Assembly (NCBI GenBank): GCA_025766275.1
Contig: JAFKAC010000087.1
Coordinates: 124,001-188,000 of the forward strand
DNA: 64,000 bases
From: Lactarius indigo
Lineage: Eukaryota; Basidiomycota; Agaricomycetes; Russulales; Russulaceae
Reading direction: 5' to 3'
The notes under the pieces were generated by a model. The model saw nothing but the letters and a program-made list of their open reading frames with translations, ran no database searches and was not told the DNA's origin. Positions 33,540 to 44,127 of the stretch are shown here, in pieces. The position numbers and the translations under genes are program-made. Each line of letters starts with the position of its first letter. The first letter of the stretch is position 1.

Positions 33540-34013
33540 TTCACAATCAAAGGCCGACTCACCTTGTCTAATGCCACTAAAGCTGGTAGAGTCGGTTCCC
33601 GTGTACCTTGGATATGTTGCTTGCAGTGACAACATCTGTGATAGGGGCAGACTGTTTGGGAGACGGCGACAGTCGCGATAGTAAGGGGTGTAGGAATTGT
33701 TGGGACGCGAGGACAAATGGTTCTCTAGAAAATTTCATGTTTAAAACCTGGAGAAGGTGTGAACACATACCAGCGCCGACCCAGCGATTCTCAAGACATT
33801 TTCAAAGTAGACGTCGTCCTCGGAGAGCCTGCATCCGCGCACATCAACCACGCTTCCTGGCACGTCTTGATGGTGGCTGCCACTAGTTTGAAGGCAGTGA
33901 CAACACTGCCAATGTCCTGCCAGCTGGTTAGCGAGGACGACAAGCTGGCACCACCTGCCGTGAACTTAATGTCCCCAACTTTGACACGCGTCCTCATCGA
34001 TGTCTGGTGAACC
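33540..34013 (-). pseudogene. Second, degraded copy of the unrecognised family at 26.6 kb
   Basis: On the minus strand the block GSPDIDED (34009-33985) then GGASLSSSLTSWQDIGSV, FKLVAATIKTCQEAWLMC and EDDVYFENVL can be aligned with the plus-strand gene at 26570-26840, but they lie in different frames: the first part reaches a stop at WGH while the second continues in another frame. Further downstream the GGAACCGACTCTACCAG block (near 33590) also matches 27080. Frame changes and stops indicate a pseudogene. The orientation is opposite to the other copy, 7 kb away. Confidence 0.55.
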
Positions 34014-35627
34014 TGGGTCGGTGAATTGAGATCGCTCGAGGAGCGTCGACGGAGTCTTGGAGATCGGTGGGAGGCTTGCGCGAAAATAGATGTACAGTTA
34101 AGGGGTCGACAGACTCGACACTGGAGTGCAACGTTGAGCCCAACATATCACCCGAGGTCAGTGCCAACGGTCGAGCGTCATCCAGAAGAGCCGATTGGAC
34201 ACTGAACGTTGACCTCCTAGCATGCGTCAGGTGTCCATGTCCGCTCCAGGTTCGTCGTCTGACTGCCAAACGACTCTTGTCGGATTGTCTGTGACCTCCG
34301 GACCGCAGCGACAGACTCCAACTACTCTCCGACTTCTGAACAGGACATGTGACTCAATATTGAGAGTCTCAATGTTATTGAGTCACGATGTCACAACATC
34401 AGGTCTCGTGTCAGATATTTTCGCAGTGAAGCACTTGAATATATTTGAATAATATTGAAAATATTTTTCACAATATCTTTAAGATAGATTATCCATACTC
34501 ATTGTCAATTACTTTGATGGGCACATGGGAATCATATGATTGGATTCATTGTGAATGTAATTAGTGTGTATCAAGTACTTTCATCCTAAACTCATTGCTG
34601 ACTATATTATGAATGTAATCATGATGTTTTGTGCACTTATTTTTGAAACACTTTTGGAATATGTTTTCTATTAAATTAGCATGAAAGCCACCTTAACATC
34701 TTAAAATGCCCACAGTGAGAGTTCAGACATCTTCCATCAAGGGTTCTGTCCAAAGTGGGACTCTATTCTGATGGATCCTTGGACATGTTAGTTTATGGCA
34801 TCCGGAGACAAGGACCGGTTACCGGAAGTACGTCCATCTACAAGAACAGCAAATTTAGAAGTCTGCATGAGATTGTATTTGCTCAAACTCACATTTGCAC
34901 AATTGTCAAGCCAAAGAGGCTACCGGTTTAATAAGTAGCTGCATGGAAGCACCCAAGCAGGACTCACATAGTACTGATGAGTAGCCCGGTGGCCCCAACA
35001 AAAGCCGCTCCAAAGGAAATGTCAATGACAGACGGGCCAAGCATGGTGTGAAGCTGTACTTTCAAGGGATATGGAATACCTCACCAAGAAAAGTTTGACT
35101 TACAACGAACATAAACTGGTGGCGTGGTGCTAATGGCTGAGAAAGGTGGACGTTGGACAGGCGACTCCGAACGGCTGAAACTGAGTGGTTTCAAGCCTAC
35201 TACAGTACATAAGGGCCGCAGTGCCCAACGTAAAGTTGATGTTCGATGTTCAGCTGCCACCAGGAGACGTGGCAGCAGTGGCACTTACGAGTCTGATGTA
35301 CGTCACACGGACAGTGTGACACTTGGACAGGGTTGTGAGTTGTGACAAAACGAGCCGAATACTTAGTGTAGTAATGGACCGAGTGTATGGCGTCGTAACT
35401 ACTGTGTATCCCTGGGGTCCAACAATCAATCAGCTAAAAGCTGCAATCATCGACGGGTAGAGACACGAACCCCCCACACTACACCTCTTCCATGCTCTGA
35501 GAGTCACCTCCAACATGCCTGTTGATGTGTCCATCAATGGCCGATGCGCACCCCTGCTGAATACACCACACTACAGTCAGTCACAGGGTCAACCTCGTCT
35601 AGGAGACAAACCAGATATGTGCCCATG
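34014..35627. other. Non-coding, AT-rich stretch
   Basis: No gene recognised. 34430-34700 is strongly AT-rich. A nested hairpin at 34349-34386 is listed separately. Confidence 0.4.
34349..34386. repeat. Perfect 11-bp inverted repeat with nested inner hairpin
   Basis: GTGACTCAATA (34349-34359) and TATTGAGTCAC (34376-34386) are exact inverted copies. The loop includes a second palindrome, ATTGAGAGTCTCAAT. It sits at the edge of the AT-rich block; role unknown. Confidence 0.65.
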
Positions 35628-36234
35628 TGTTGATAAGTGACCCTTGCGCACTTAGCGGCTCATACGGACCAGACTTACAGATACGGACTGCTGTAGATTA
35701 ATTAGGACCGCTTTAGATTAGATTTGATCTGTACAATCTAGGACTTCTATGACATCACTGTACAATGACATCATATACACTGTTTCTGGACTTTTCATTG
35801 TACTACGCGTTCTTGTATCTTTCTTTGTTCTGCTTTAGGTCTATCCTTATTATGATGTCATTATGATATCATCTCAGTCTGGACTCTTCTTGTTTTATAC
35901 GCCTTGTTCTCCATATGCACACTCCTTTGTCCTGTTGTAGAACAATGCGCTCCTTGTACTCTGTGACCTGTAGTTACTTCCCTTGTACTAGTGTCACACC
36001 TCTGTACAGTATAAGTAGACTGCTTGTACACCCTGGTCCACATCAGTTCTCTCACTGCTGTGTGCCAGGTATGTCTTCTCTGTAATACCACAATCAGTTC
36101 TCTCACTGCTGTGTGCCAGACACCTCTTGCTTCCACTGCCTGACTTCCTGTTTGCTGCTTCCAGCCACCCAGCTTATCTCACCACAGTCTCCTTTGTCCA
36201 CTGTGAGTATGCTACCTTTGTGTGCTGTTCATCA
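35628..36234 (+). repeat. Solo LTR, family TGTTGATAAG, plus orientation
   Basis: 607 bp from TGTTGATAAGTGACCC to ...GCTGTTCATCA with perfect 5-bp duplication CCATG (35623-35627, 36235-36239). Homologous over its length to the minus-orientated solo LTR at 30085-30687, including the repeated CAGTTCTCTCACTGCTGTGTGCCAG segments near 36045 and 36095. The superfamily cannot be told from the LTR alone. Confidence 0.9.
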
Positions 36235-36510
36235 CCATGTCCCTGTGTCGTGGTGATCACCAGGGTGATCTGGGTGCCCATGACTGGTAATGTCGTGACC
36301 CACCATACACAAGTGTAAATACACACGTGGTGACGCCACCTCTGGGTGGAGTACACCATGTATGGTGTGCGGACATCAGCCCTTGGTCCAAAATCAGTCT
36401 CACTGTACCCACAAAACCTGTCAATAGACTTGAAAGTGTAAAAACATCCAATACACTGATACCATTAACCATCCTTGATCATCAGAGAACACGTCTAAGA
36501 TGTTGCAAGT

Positions 36511-36980
36511 GCCCAGGCGTGATGCGGCACAAGTGGGCGCGCAGGCTTCCGCGGGGCAAGAGATGTCGTATGTAGTTCCGTGGCAGTTGTGGCCGCGCCC
36601 GCGTTGAATAGCTAAGCCCGCACACCAGTGCTGCAGGGTCGGTAAAGGGAATGGTGAGCTACATGGAACCCTGCTGGATTGGGTGGTTGCAGGTGATCGG
36701 AAACAGTCGTGCATGCTTCCGCACAATGCAAGACTTCACAGACGTGGGTGCCTTGGTTGTAGACGCGTCATGCGCAATTTCCTAAGGCCGCGCGCAAGTG
36801 TGGCGAGATCGGGAATATGAACAGTGGGCTATGGTCAATAGTGATCGGAAATGGTCATGCACGCTTCCGCAGGACGCCAAACTTCGCGGAGATAGCCTCC
36901 TCGGCCTTTGATGGGTCGCGCTAGAGTCGGTTAGGCCGCGCGTGGGTGCGGCACGCTGGGGAAACCGGGGAACGCGAGGG
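36511..36980 (-). repeat. GC-rich repeat family, copy b
   Basis: Reverse-orientated copy. The 5' end (GTTCCCCGGTTTCCCCAGCGTGCCGCAC on the minus strand) is near 36980 and the 3' end (CCGCGGAAGCCTGCGCGCCCACTTG) near 36511. Internal unit starts are spaced ~160 bp. No coding capacity recognised. Confidence 0.7.
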
Positions 36981-37534
36981 GGAACATTAAAAAGTTGAAA
37001 TGTGCAAAGAGCCCTAAGGGCGCTAAGGACAGTCAGGACAAAAATGGAAAACATTTGAAACGTCCTAAGGACGCTAAGTGCTAAGCATGCTATCGTAAGC
37101 AAAGGCTTGGGTGCACGTATCTTAGGGGTCCTGTGGTGGGGCCTGTGGTGGCCGTTGTGGCGAGTTGCCAGGTATCTGTGTGAGTGCGCTGTTAAAAGGT
37201 AAGCCATTACCAGTACTTATGCGAGGGGTGACTTATGTGAATTAAATTGAAGTGTCACCGAAGGCACAAAGGGCCGCGGCGCCCTTGCACTGTACGGGCC
37301 ACTGACATCTGTGGGTACTGGGTGACGGGAGAGCAGGGCAATGGGGGAGGAAAGACATTTGAAGGTGGTGTCAGAGGTGGGGAAAGAGTAACCAGAAGGG
37401 CCGATGCAATATGTGTCAACCAAGGAAGAGGGAATTGAAAAGTACAATACATACCTTTTTGCGGTTGGAAAGTGTGAGCGTGAGCATTGACTGACTAGCA
37501 GGCGTGGAACACCATGAGTCAGTCTCATGTAGTG
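36981..37534. other. No feature recognised
   Basis: About 550 bp between repeat copies. Short runs such as CTAAGGACGCTAAG near 37015-37085 repeat locally. No gene is supported. Confidence 0.35.
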
Positions 37535-37720
37535 TTTTCCCAGCCCGGCTCATGGGCCGGAAGCCAGCCTAAGCCGGCACTTTAGAAGACGGACCGGGCT
37601 GGGCTGAAGAGGGGCCTGGAGGGGCCCAAGGCTCAGGCTTCAAATTTGGCAGGCCGCTTGCACCGGCCCATGGCCCAGGCTTCCATTTTTGGGGCCGTCT
37701 TCTGGCAGGCTCAGCCACTC
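37535..37720. repeat. GGCC-rich imperfect palindromic repeat, copy 1
   Basis: Dense GGCC, GCCCGG and AAGCC motifs in both orientations (AGCCCGGCTCATGGGCCGGAAGCC, TAAGCCGGCAC). Shares words (CAGGCTTC/CAGGCCTCC, AGCCGGCxTAAGCCG, GAGCCGGGCC-like ends) with 38515-38705. Confidence 0.55.
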
Positions 37721-37899
37721 GCTACTTACATCCACAACTACCCGAACTGAGGGTCCCTTGAACACCATTTCTGGGATTGATTTGTGCATATTCAGACAGT
37801 GATCCACTCATACTGTACATCTCAACTCAACTGAGGGTCCCTAGTGATGGCCATGATGGCTGTATTTGAGTACAAAAACCAAGCAAGGAGCAAGCTGCT

Positions 37900-38362
37900 C
37901 CCTCCTTGCGTTCCCTAGCATTTCGCACTCGCGCGCGGGCTTAGCTACTCAAACACGACGCGTTCTCATCACAGATGGCCATCGATAAGACGCTTTGCGC
38001 CGTGCAGAAGCGTGTGCGACGGTTTCCGACCACCTTCGACCACCCAACCCACCCAGCTCTGTGTACCCACTCCCGACCTCGCTGCACTCGCGCACGGGCT
38101 TATCTACTCAAACCCCACGCACTCCAAACACAGGCCGCCACAAATACGATGTTTCGCGCCGCGCAGAACCGTGCACGACAGTTTCCGACCACCTTCGACC
38201 ACATGACCCAGCAGGATCTGTGCACCCTCTCCTGACCTCTCCGCACTCGTGCGCGGTCTTAGAAATTCTGCACAGATGCGTCCGCGATCGCCACGGACCC
38301 ACATATGAAATCCTATGCCCCGCGGAGGCCTGCACGAGCACTTGTGATGCTTCACACCCCTG
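37900..38362 (+). repeat. GC-rich repeat family, copy c
   Basis: Best preserved copy. It starts CCTCCTTGCGTTCCC and has units beginning near 37926, 38084 and 38244 (CACTCGCGCxCGGGCTTA...), each with GTTTCCGACCACCTTCGACCA, so ~158-160 bp period. It ends GCGGAGGCCTGCACGAGCACTTGTGATGCTTCACACC. Frames that span the units are a by-product of the periodicity. Confidence 0.78.
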
Positions 38363-38514
38363 AGTATCATCATAGTGCATGTTGTTATCGCCTTCATCAT
38401 TATGGTTTGGCCATGCGCCTTTGCTTGTCAACTACCTTTCATTTACCAGTAGTCTTTGTTTTAGAGTAGTTGTGTTGTCTATTGCTTAGTCGTGCGGGGA
38501 GTTCAATACACATT

Positions 38515-38705
38515 GATATTTGTCCAAGCCGTGGCTTGCTGGCCGTAGCCGGCCTAAGCCGTGTGCTCACTAGCCGTGTTGGGCCTAAGCCGTCATAGGC
38601 TGCGGGCAGGGGCTCAGGCCTCCACATTGTGAGGCCGTGGGCCACCAAAAGCCAAGCCGAGACCCCAATCTTTGAGCCGAGCCGGGCCGGGAAATCACTA
38701 GTCTC
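38515..38705. repeat. GGCC-rich imperfect palindromic repeat, copy 2
   Basis: GTCCAAGCCGTGGCTTGCTGGCCGTAGCCGGCCTAAGCCG through GAGCCGAGCCGGGCCGGGAA. Similar composition and words to 37535-37720. Likely a small non-autonomous repeat. Confidence 0.5.
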
Positions 38706-38794
38706 ATGAAATGACCTTATTTGGTCACCCAAACTTGCTGCCTAGACAAAGTTGCTGCGCGTACACCTCAGCGAGATGAGAGTTAAGGATAAGA

Positions 38795-38965
38795 GTCCGA
38801 ACACGTTCGGACGTGTTCACGTGTGGTTCAGCAGAATCTGAGTTTCGCTGAACCCCAAACGGAACCGTTGGTCCAGTTCAGGACAGACGGCCGAACCTGA
38901 ACCTGAAATTGGGTCTGGTTCAGTTAGGTTTGGGTCCGAACCAAAGTTCAGAACCAAACTTTGAC
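38795..38965. repeat. GTTCAG/CTGAAC-rich repeat, copy 1
   Basis: Series of GGTTCAG, GAACC and CCGAACCTGAACC words in both orientations, ending CAAAGTTCAGAACCAAACTTTGACACCACTACC. Related sequences at 44636-44765 and 50690-50815. Confidence 0.55.
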
Positions 38966-39287
38966 ACCACTACCTGCACGTCTTACCCGCCATGTTGTCC
39001 CTTCCATTGAGACAGGGGTTTGTGGCACGTGGGAGACTCGGATGTGAGGATGTGAGTAGGTGCATGATATCTATGCAAGGCACATGTTGTTGTTCCCCCC
39101 TATATTTCCATCAATTGCTGTCTCATCCAGGCATCCTTTGCTGGCACCTTCCACACGAGCAGCATGCGCAACTTGTTTAAGAGTTATGGATAGCCCGAAG
39201 AGGGTCAATCGGTCCCACTCTAGCTCTCTAGACACTTGTAACTTTATGAGAACTTGAACGATAGAATAACTGGCTGGTTGCGCATGT

Positions 39288-39400
39288 GAAGTGCTTCCAA
39301 GGGGGGGCCAGGCCGTGGTTCCGTGACCTGAGGTGGGGGGGGGGGGTCGGCCGAAAGTCTCTAAAAAAATTTGCTTTTTGGGCATCTAAGGCCAGGCTGA
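39288..39400 (+). repeat. Poly-G / TAAAAAAATTT small repeat, copy 1
   Basis: A G run near 39335-39346, then TCGGCCGAAAGTCTCTAAAAAAATTTGC. The same order (G run, CGGCC, CTxTAAAAAAATTT) recurs at 40140-40285. Confidence 0.5.
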
Positions 39401-39679
39401 TCTGGAAATTTCCTGCTTTTCCCCAGTATCATCTCAGCAATAGTGCATATTGTGTGTTTGTAAACCCATGCAGGTACCCGAATATGGGTTTGTGGGTGTG
39501 GGTGTGGGTCAGATCTGAGGTACCTGTACAAAACCCATACCCGTTGCATGGCGGGTTTTTTCAAAGGGATACTAGAATTCTATTTACTACATGTTACTGT
39601 ACTATTCTATGAGGAATCTATTTAACTACAGTTACAGTGGCCTGAGCCCCAACTCCGTCTAAGAGCATCTACAGGTCTT

Positions 39680-39968
39680 GGGGCATGTGATGCGTCGCAA
39701 GGTGTCGCGCACGCGTCCGCGGAACGCGCGCCGTCGTATAAAGGTCCGCGGTGATTGGGGACGTGTTCATCTCGAAGGGATAAACGTGCGTAGACGTGCG
39801 GCGGGGTCGAGAACAGAAACAAGGTCGGGTTGTTGCAGAGGGTCGAAAATGATTGTGCACGTTTGCGCATAACACAAACCTTCACATATGTAGTTGTATG
39901 AGTCGGAGATACGTCTTGTTCGAGCCAATAAGGCCGCGGACAAATGCAGAAAGCCGGAGAACAAAAAG
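39680..39968 (-). repeat. GC-rich repeat family, copy d (shortened)
   Basis: Minus-strand copy with the family's 5' block (GTCCGCGGCCTTA near 39930) and 3' block (GCGTTCCGCGGACGCGTGCGCGACACCTTGCGACGCATCAC near 39690-39725), about 290 bp, so with fewer internal units than copies b and c. Confidence 0.6.
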
Positions 39969-40137
39969 AATGAGCCACACTGACACTGAGCTTAAAAGTT
40001 AGGGGAACTCAACTATGATAAATGTAAGCAATGAAGTTGCATGTTCCCAGCTTGGTGGTAGCATACAGCACTCATGGCAATGTTTATAGAACACACAGAA
40101 ACGTGTGTGGTGCCAGCGGTTTGGCAGCGATGCACGA

Positions 40138-40285
40138 TGGGGGGGGGGGGGGGTAATCTAAGAAACTTCCATATTTGGCATTTAATTTCCTTTTTGGGGG
40201 TAGGGGGGGGGGGGGGGGTACGGCCCAACCCCTTAAAAAAATTTACCGACCCCGTGCAATTTTAAGAATTCCGGCCCCCCCATGA
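40138..40285 (+). repeat. Poly-G / TAAAAAAATTT small repeat, copy 2
   Basis: Two G runs (40140-40153 and 40204-40218) followed by TACGGCCCAACCCCTTAAAAAAATTTACCGACC and ending CCGGCCCCCCCATGAGTGCTTCAC. The end resembles, in inverted form, the GTGAAGTGCTTCCAAGGGGGGGCCAGG start of copy 1 at 39287. Confidence 0.5.
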
Positions 40286-40552
40286 GTGCTTCACGCTTGC
40301 TAAGCATTTAGCACCGGTTGCACCGTGCTATGATTGGTGGCCAACCTGGCTCCTCACGCAAACTTTTAAGACTGAGACCCATCACAACAAGCCGCTTTTA
40401 AGATTCATGCGGGTATTGGTATCGTGACATGCAGATCAATGTGATTATGTATATTCATCAGTGTGGATGGTCGTCTCCTAAATGGGACGGTGGGATAAGT
40501 TAGATTACAAAACACCAGGCCACAGAGTACGCAGACAGCACGGAACATTCTA

Positions 40553-42094
40553 TTATATGCTGACGTAGGACTCGAGCCTCTGATCAAACTCCATCTCTGT
40601 GTCAACGACGATTACAGGGCGACCGGAGAGCCGGCGGGCAACGATGAACTTCTCAATCGATGACGCTGGTTGGTCCACCAAGCAAATCAAATCAAGGGAT
40701 GGCAACACTTCGGCGACAAGCTCGCCTGGGATGTCGTCCAGTGCAAGAGCAACGCGCCTCGCGAGACGACGACCTAAACGCAGCAGCTGTACGGTGGGAA
40801 ATTGGTGGAAGAGGTGCAGCCAATCAACGTCCCTTATTCGATTTTCCTCGGGCCCGAATGAAAGATAGGCATCAATATCGAGATGGACCACATTAGAGAG
40901 TGAAGTGCGAAAATGGTCGAGCAACCGGGCTATGTCTAATGCGTGCGAGTCTGACCCACTGCATGAGACGTGAACCTCATGAGGGCGCCAATCCAAGGGT
41001 GGACGATTTACACGCGGAGACACGGAGAATCCAAGGGCGTAACCAGAAAAGTGAACGCGCGCGCGCCTGGATAGGGTTAGCATGGGGCCAAGTGAGCGAT
41101 TGATGAACTTGGAGAGTTGCGTAACCTGATAGTCAACAAGCCGGCGATATTCTATGGTGATCTGGTTTATTTTAGGGCCGTCGATCCGGGAAATGAGGTC
41201 TTCCAGATACTCGCTAGCACCACAGAATACAAACGAGGTGAGAGCAGGAAGGACAGTTCGTGATATGGGAGGCAGGTGTATATCAGGGCGGGGAGTCGCC
41301 GATTGAAATCCGATGGAAAGGTGATCTAGCCTGGGCAACGTAGCCAAAGATGCGACCATCATCTCGGGTGAAATGTAACCATTCGGGGGTATTTCGCGAA
41401 GATCGAGCTTGACGAGGTCACTGGTCGACAAAAAGAGTGTTGGTAATGCCGGAAAGGGGATGCCGTGTAAATAGATTTCCTGTAGGCGTGGTGCGGATCC
41501 TCCCAAGAAATCGGAGGGAAGGGCAGGCACATCACGATATTCCGAGTGAAGATAGAGACGCTTCAGTATCGGAAATGGCTCCTGCACCGCCACGTCAAAC
41601 TCCTCCGACCGCGAACTCCATTGTAAGCCGGGATCAAGCTCTACACCACATACACGATCGTGGTGCTTGAGTGCGAAAATGATGTTTTCCACATCGTCAG
41701 TCCTAATGGGGGTCCAGGAACGCTCGAAACGGATCATGATAGGAAAGGCTGGCCAGATAGCCAGAATCTTCCTGATGGGAGTTCCGTATGTGCAGAGGAT
41801 TTTAATGTCAAGGCGGTGTGGGGACGCGAAGATGAGTTGTCGCCAGGCTTGACATACGTGTGCAAGTAAGTGCCATTTCCATAGAGGGTTGTGGGGGTGA
41901 TGATGTTTTCGATAGAAATCGAATATTTCGAGTAAGACATCGTCTGGGAGGGTGCCAATTGTCGTTGGATGATTCCCACCTGTGCCACATAAACTCAGTT
42001 CTCGCTGTAGTCGCCACGGGGGTGCTAAAGAACGCACCTTGAGTACTTCCATTCTGTTGTTCTTCGCAATGACCTTGAGGAGTATTTTTTGCAA
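40553..42094 (-). CDS. F-box protein, tandem copy 1
   Basis: Intronless 513-residue frame. An F-box domain at ~47-95 (TLPDDVLLEIFDFYRK...WHLLAHVCQAWRQLIFASPHRL) would bind Skp1 and place the protein in an SCF ubiquitin ligase. The remainder is divergent leucine-rich repeat-like sequence (LDLREIPPNGYIS, FVFCGASEYLEDLISRID), the usual substrate-binding part in Agaricomycete F-box families. The C-terminus is conserved among copies (LPSLDLICLVDQPASS ... EFDQRLESYV). The start at 42094 is the longest option. The ATG 45 nt further in (MEVLKVRSLAPPW) is also conserved in copy 2 and possible. No stop or frameshift. Confidence 0.85.
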   Translation of the reverse strand: MQKILLKVIAKNNRMEVLKVRSLAPPWRLQRELSLCGTGGNHPTTIGTLPDDVLLEIFDFYRKHHHPHNPLWKWHLLAHVCQAWRQLIFASPHRLDIKILCTYGTPIRKILAIWPAFPIMIRFERSWTPIRTDDVENIIFALKHHDRVCGVELDPGLQWSSRSEEFDVAVQEPFPILKRLYLHSEYRDVPALPSDFLGGSAPRLQEIYLHGIPFPALPTLFLSTSDLVKLDLREIPPNGYISPEMMVASLATLPRLDHLSIGFQSATPRPDIHLPPISRTVLPALTSFVFCGASEYLEDLISRIDGPKINQITIEYRRLVDYQVTQLSKFINRSLGPMLTLSRRARVHFSGYALGFSVSPRVNRPPLDWRPHEVHVSCSGSDSHALDIARLLDHFRTSLSNVVHLDIDAYLSFGPEENRIRDVDWLHLFHQFPTVQLLRLGRRLARRVALALDDIPGELVAEVLPSLDLICLVDQPASSIEKFIVARRLSGRPVIVVDTEMEFDQRLESYVSI

Positions 42095-43184
42095 GCGAAA
42101 TGGTACCAGGGGACGGATCCCCCGGTAGGGAGAGTGGGCGAAAGCTAATTGAGGACCAATAGTGAATACTCAGTCACCTGGTAGACACCGGACACACCTG
42201 GGAGAGCCGATCGATAAAAGCGGTTCAGTACAACTCGAAGGGGAAACTATGGAATCCCGATCACTGGTCAAATATTAGCTCTAATTAGCGTAGTAATATG
42301 GCAAACGAGGTGCCTTACTAGACAAACCTCTGAGTACTCATTGTGGAGCTAGCGCCTTTCATGCTCTGCTTATCATAGCACCAGCCCTATAAATCGTAGT
42401 AAATCTGTTTAGCTGTTGCGGAATGTAGTGTAATGAGAGTCGGCGTGTTTGTGCCAGTGGTAATCGATGATGTTGGTGTCACTGATCACTGTGGGAAATA
42501 ATGAGGCTGGCGAGCGCATTGGGCGGCACGTGCTCATTCCTTTCCTCCGTGCCGCCACCTCGCTGCCTATCCATTTTCCCAACCGGTTCAAAGGACCATA
42601 ACTATTTTATTTCGCCTGCCCACCTCACCCTAGAATACAAATCACCAATGGATCGATGAAGAACGTGTTTTTTTTTTTGAGACCCTCGCTCGCCGGTGCG
42701 CTCAAGGAGGTTTCCCACACACCCGGTCGCGACCTGGGATAGCCTACCATCAATGGAATCGATTCAGCAAAACTTGGTAAGGTGACTGGACAATGGCTGA
42801 TTGGAAAAATAGAGGGGAGAATGCGGCCAATTAGTCTAGAGTATAGAAAAAGTATACCTTGGACAAACCTTCAAATGCGCATCAACGGAGCTAACGTAAC
42901 AAACACAGTCAGTTCAATTACGCGCTGGCGGTCGGGATGGAACAATGATAGGACTACAGCCCACCTGTCAGGTCGGGCGCGATTGGATGCAACTCCTACA
43001 CCATGTCTCATTGACGAGTATTCAATGACGTGCAAAGGCCAGCTCGGCTTGAAATACATTTGTCTCGTCAGAAGGTCAATTACGCGATTTCGTCACATGG
43101 ACGCGCAAACGATGGTCCATATAAGCTGTGGTGACTTCCCATTAGTCACAAAGACCTACTAAAACACCTCGCATACAGACAGAC
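42095..43184. other. Spacer of duplication unit 1
   Basis: No gene. 42350-43180 is highly similar to 47540-48337 of unit 2 (for example the GAGACCCTCGCTCGCCGGTGCGCTC block at 42680 and 47850), with small indels between copies. It likely contains the divergent upstream regions of the F-box gene and the oxidoreductase pseudogene. Confidence 0.55.
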
Positions 43185-44127
43185 ATGACAAATTCGAGCG
43201 AGCCTCGCTTTGTCGATACCACCCTCAGATACCTCACTCCACCCGCAGACGGCTCGAAGGCGTGGACTAACACCAACGTCGATCCCTCCACCGGCGAGCG
43301 CGCTTCAAACTGGGAATACACGACCCATCCCGTCAGAGTCGAGAACCTCCGCGGACGTGCCGAGGTCACCCTCGACAAGAACGGATTCCAGTTCTTCCAT
43401 CACCCCGCCAAGCATACTTTGTTCGCAAACGACGAAGAGATCCTGCGCGAGTACTACCCTGAGGGCATACAGTTACCCAAGCAGCTCACCGGCGCCAGCC
43501 GCGTCGTCCTCTTAGTTCGTCCGTCCCTAAAATGCGCGGACGCCGGCTGACGGTGTGCATCTCTCGTCTTCACAGCCATCCGCAGGCGCTCTGGTGTCGC
43601 AGACACCCCTTTCCGGATGAGCACGTCGACCAAACCACCGCGTCGGCCATCGCTCGGGTGCAACGCCCCCTCCCTTCGGAGGACGTGGAGGGATTACTGC
43701 AGCGGCGCTTCCAGATCATCAATCTGTGGCGGCCGATCCACCATGCCGCGCATGATTGGCCGCTTGCGCTCTGCGACTTCAACACTGTCGACCACAGCCA
43801 TGATCTCGTCCCGCATACGCTCAAATTCCTAGATCGCGATGGTGAGACATACGGCGTATAGTGGAACGAGAACCACAGGTGGAAATACGTACGCGGAATG
43901 ACGCCAGAGGAGGGCGTGCTAATCAAATGGTATGTCGCTCATTTGTGCTGTCTGCCACTGCGTCTCGTGCTGGTTTCCCCGACGGGGTTTGGTAGCTTTG
44001 ACTCGATTCAAGATGGGAGAGTGGCGGTGCTCACGCCGCACACCGCATTCCAGGACCCCGCGACTCCGTCTGGTGCGGAGAAACGCGAGTCCATCGAGCT
44101 CCGCGCTCTTGTTTTCTTTTGTGCGCC
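43185..44127 (+). pseudogene. CmcJ / 7-alpha-cephem-methoxylase P8-like oxidoreductase, copy 1, broken
   Basis: Starts ATG 43185. The N-terminus (RYLTPPADGSKAWTNTN) and the DKNGFQFFHHPAK block match the fungal family annotated as 7-alpha-cephem-methoxylase P8 chain related / GA4-desaturase-like. A metal-binding-type HVDQ motif is near 43622, and the distal LTPHTAFQDP block (~44030) with ESIELRALVFF completes the fold. Lesions relative to copy 2: a ~12-bp loss near 43514 removes the end of exon 1 and the donor, and TAG at 43859-43861 replaces an arginine codon (CGG in copy 2). Copy 1 keeps the distal histidine that copy 2 lost. Family assignment is by motif memory, moderate certainty. Confidence 0.65.

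Noticed and set aside
30085..36234. A single 6-kb DNA transposon with 600-bp terminal inverted repeats
   Set aside because: Each ~600-bp block has its own, different 5-bp target duplication on both sides, so they are separate solo LTRs.
37975..38431. Overlapping open frames on both strands
   Set aside because: By-product of the GC-rich ~158-bp repeat units, whose high GC content removes stops.
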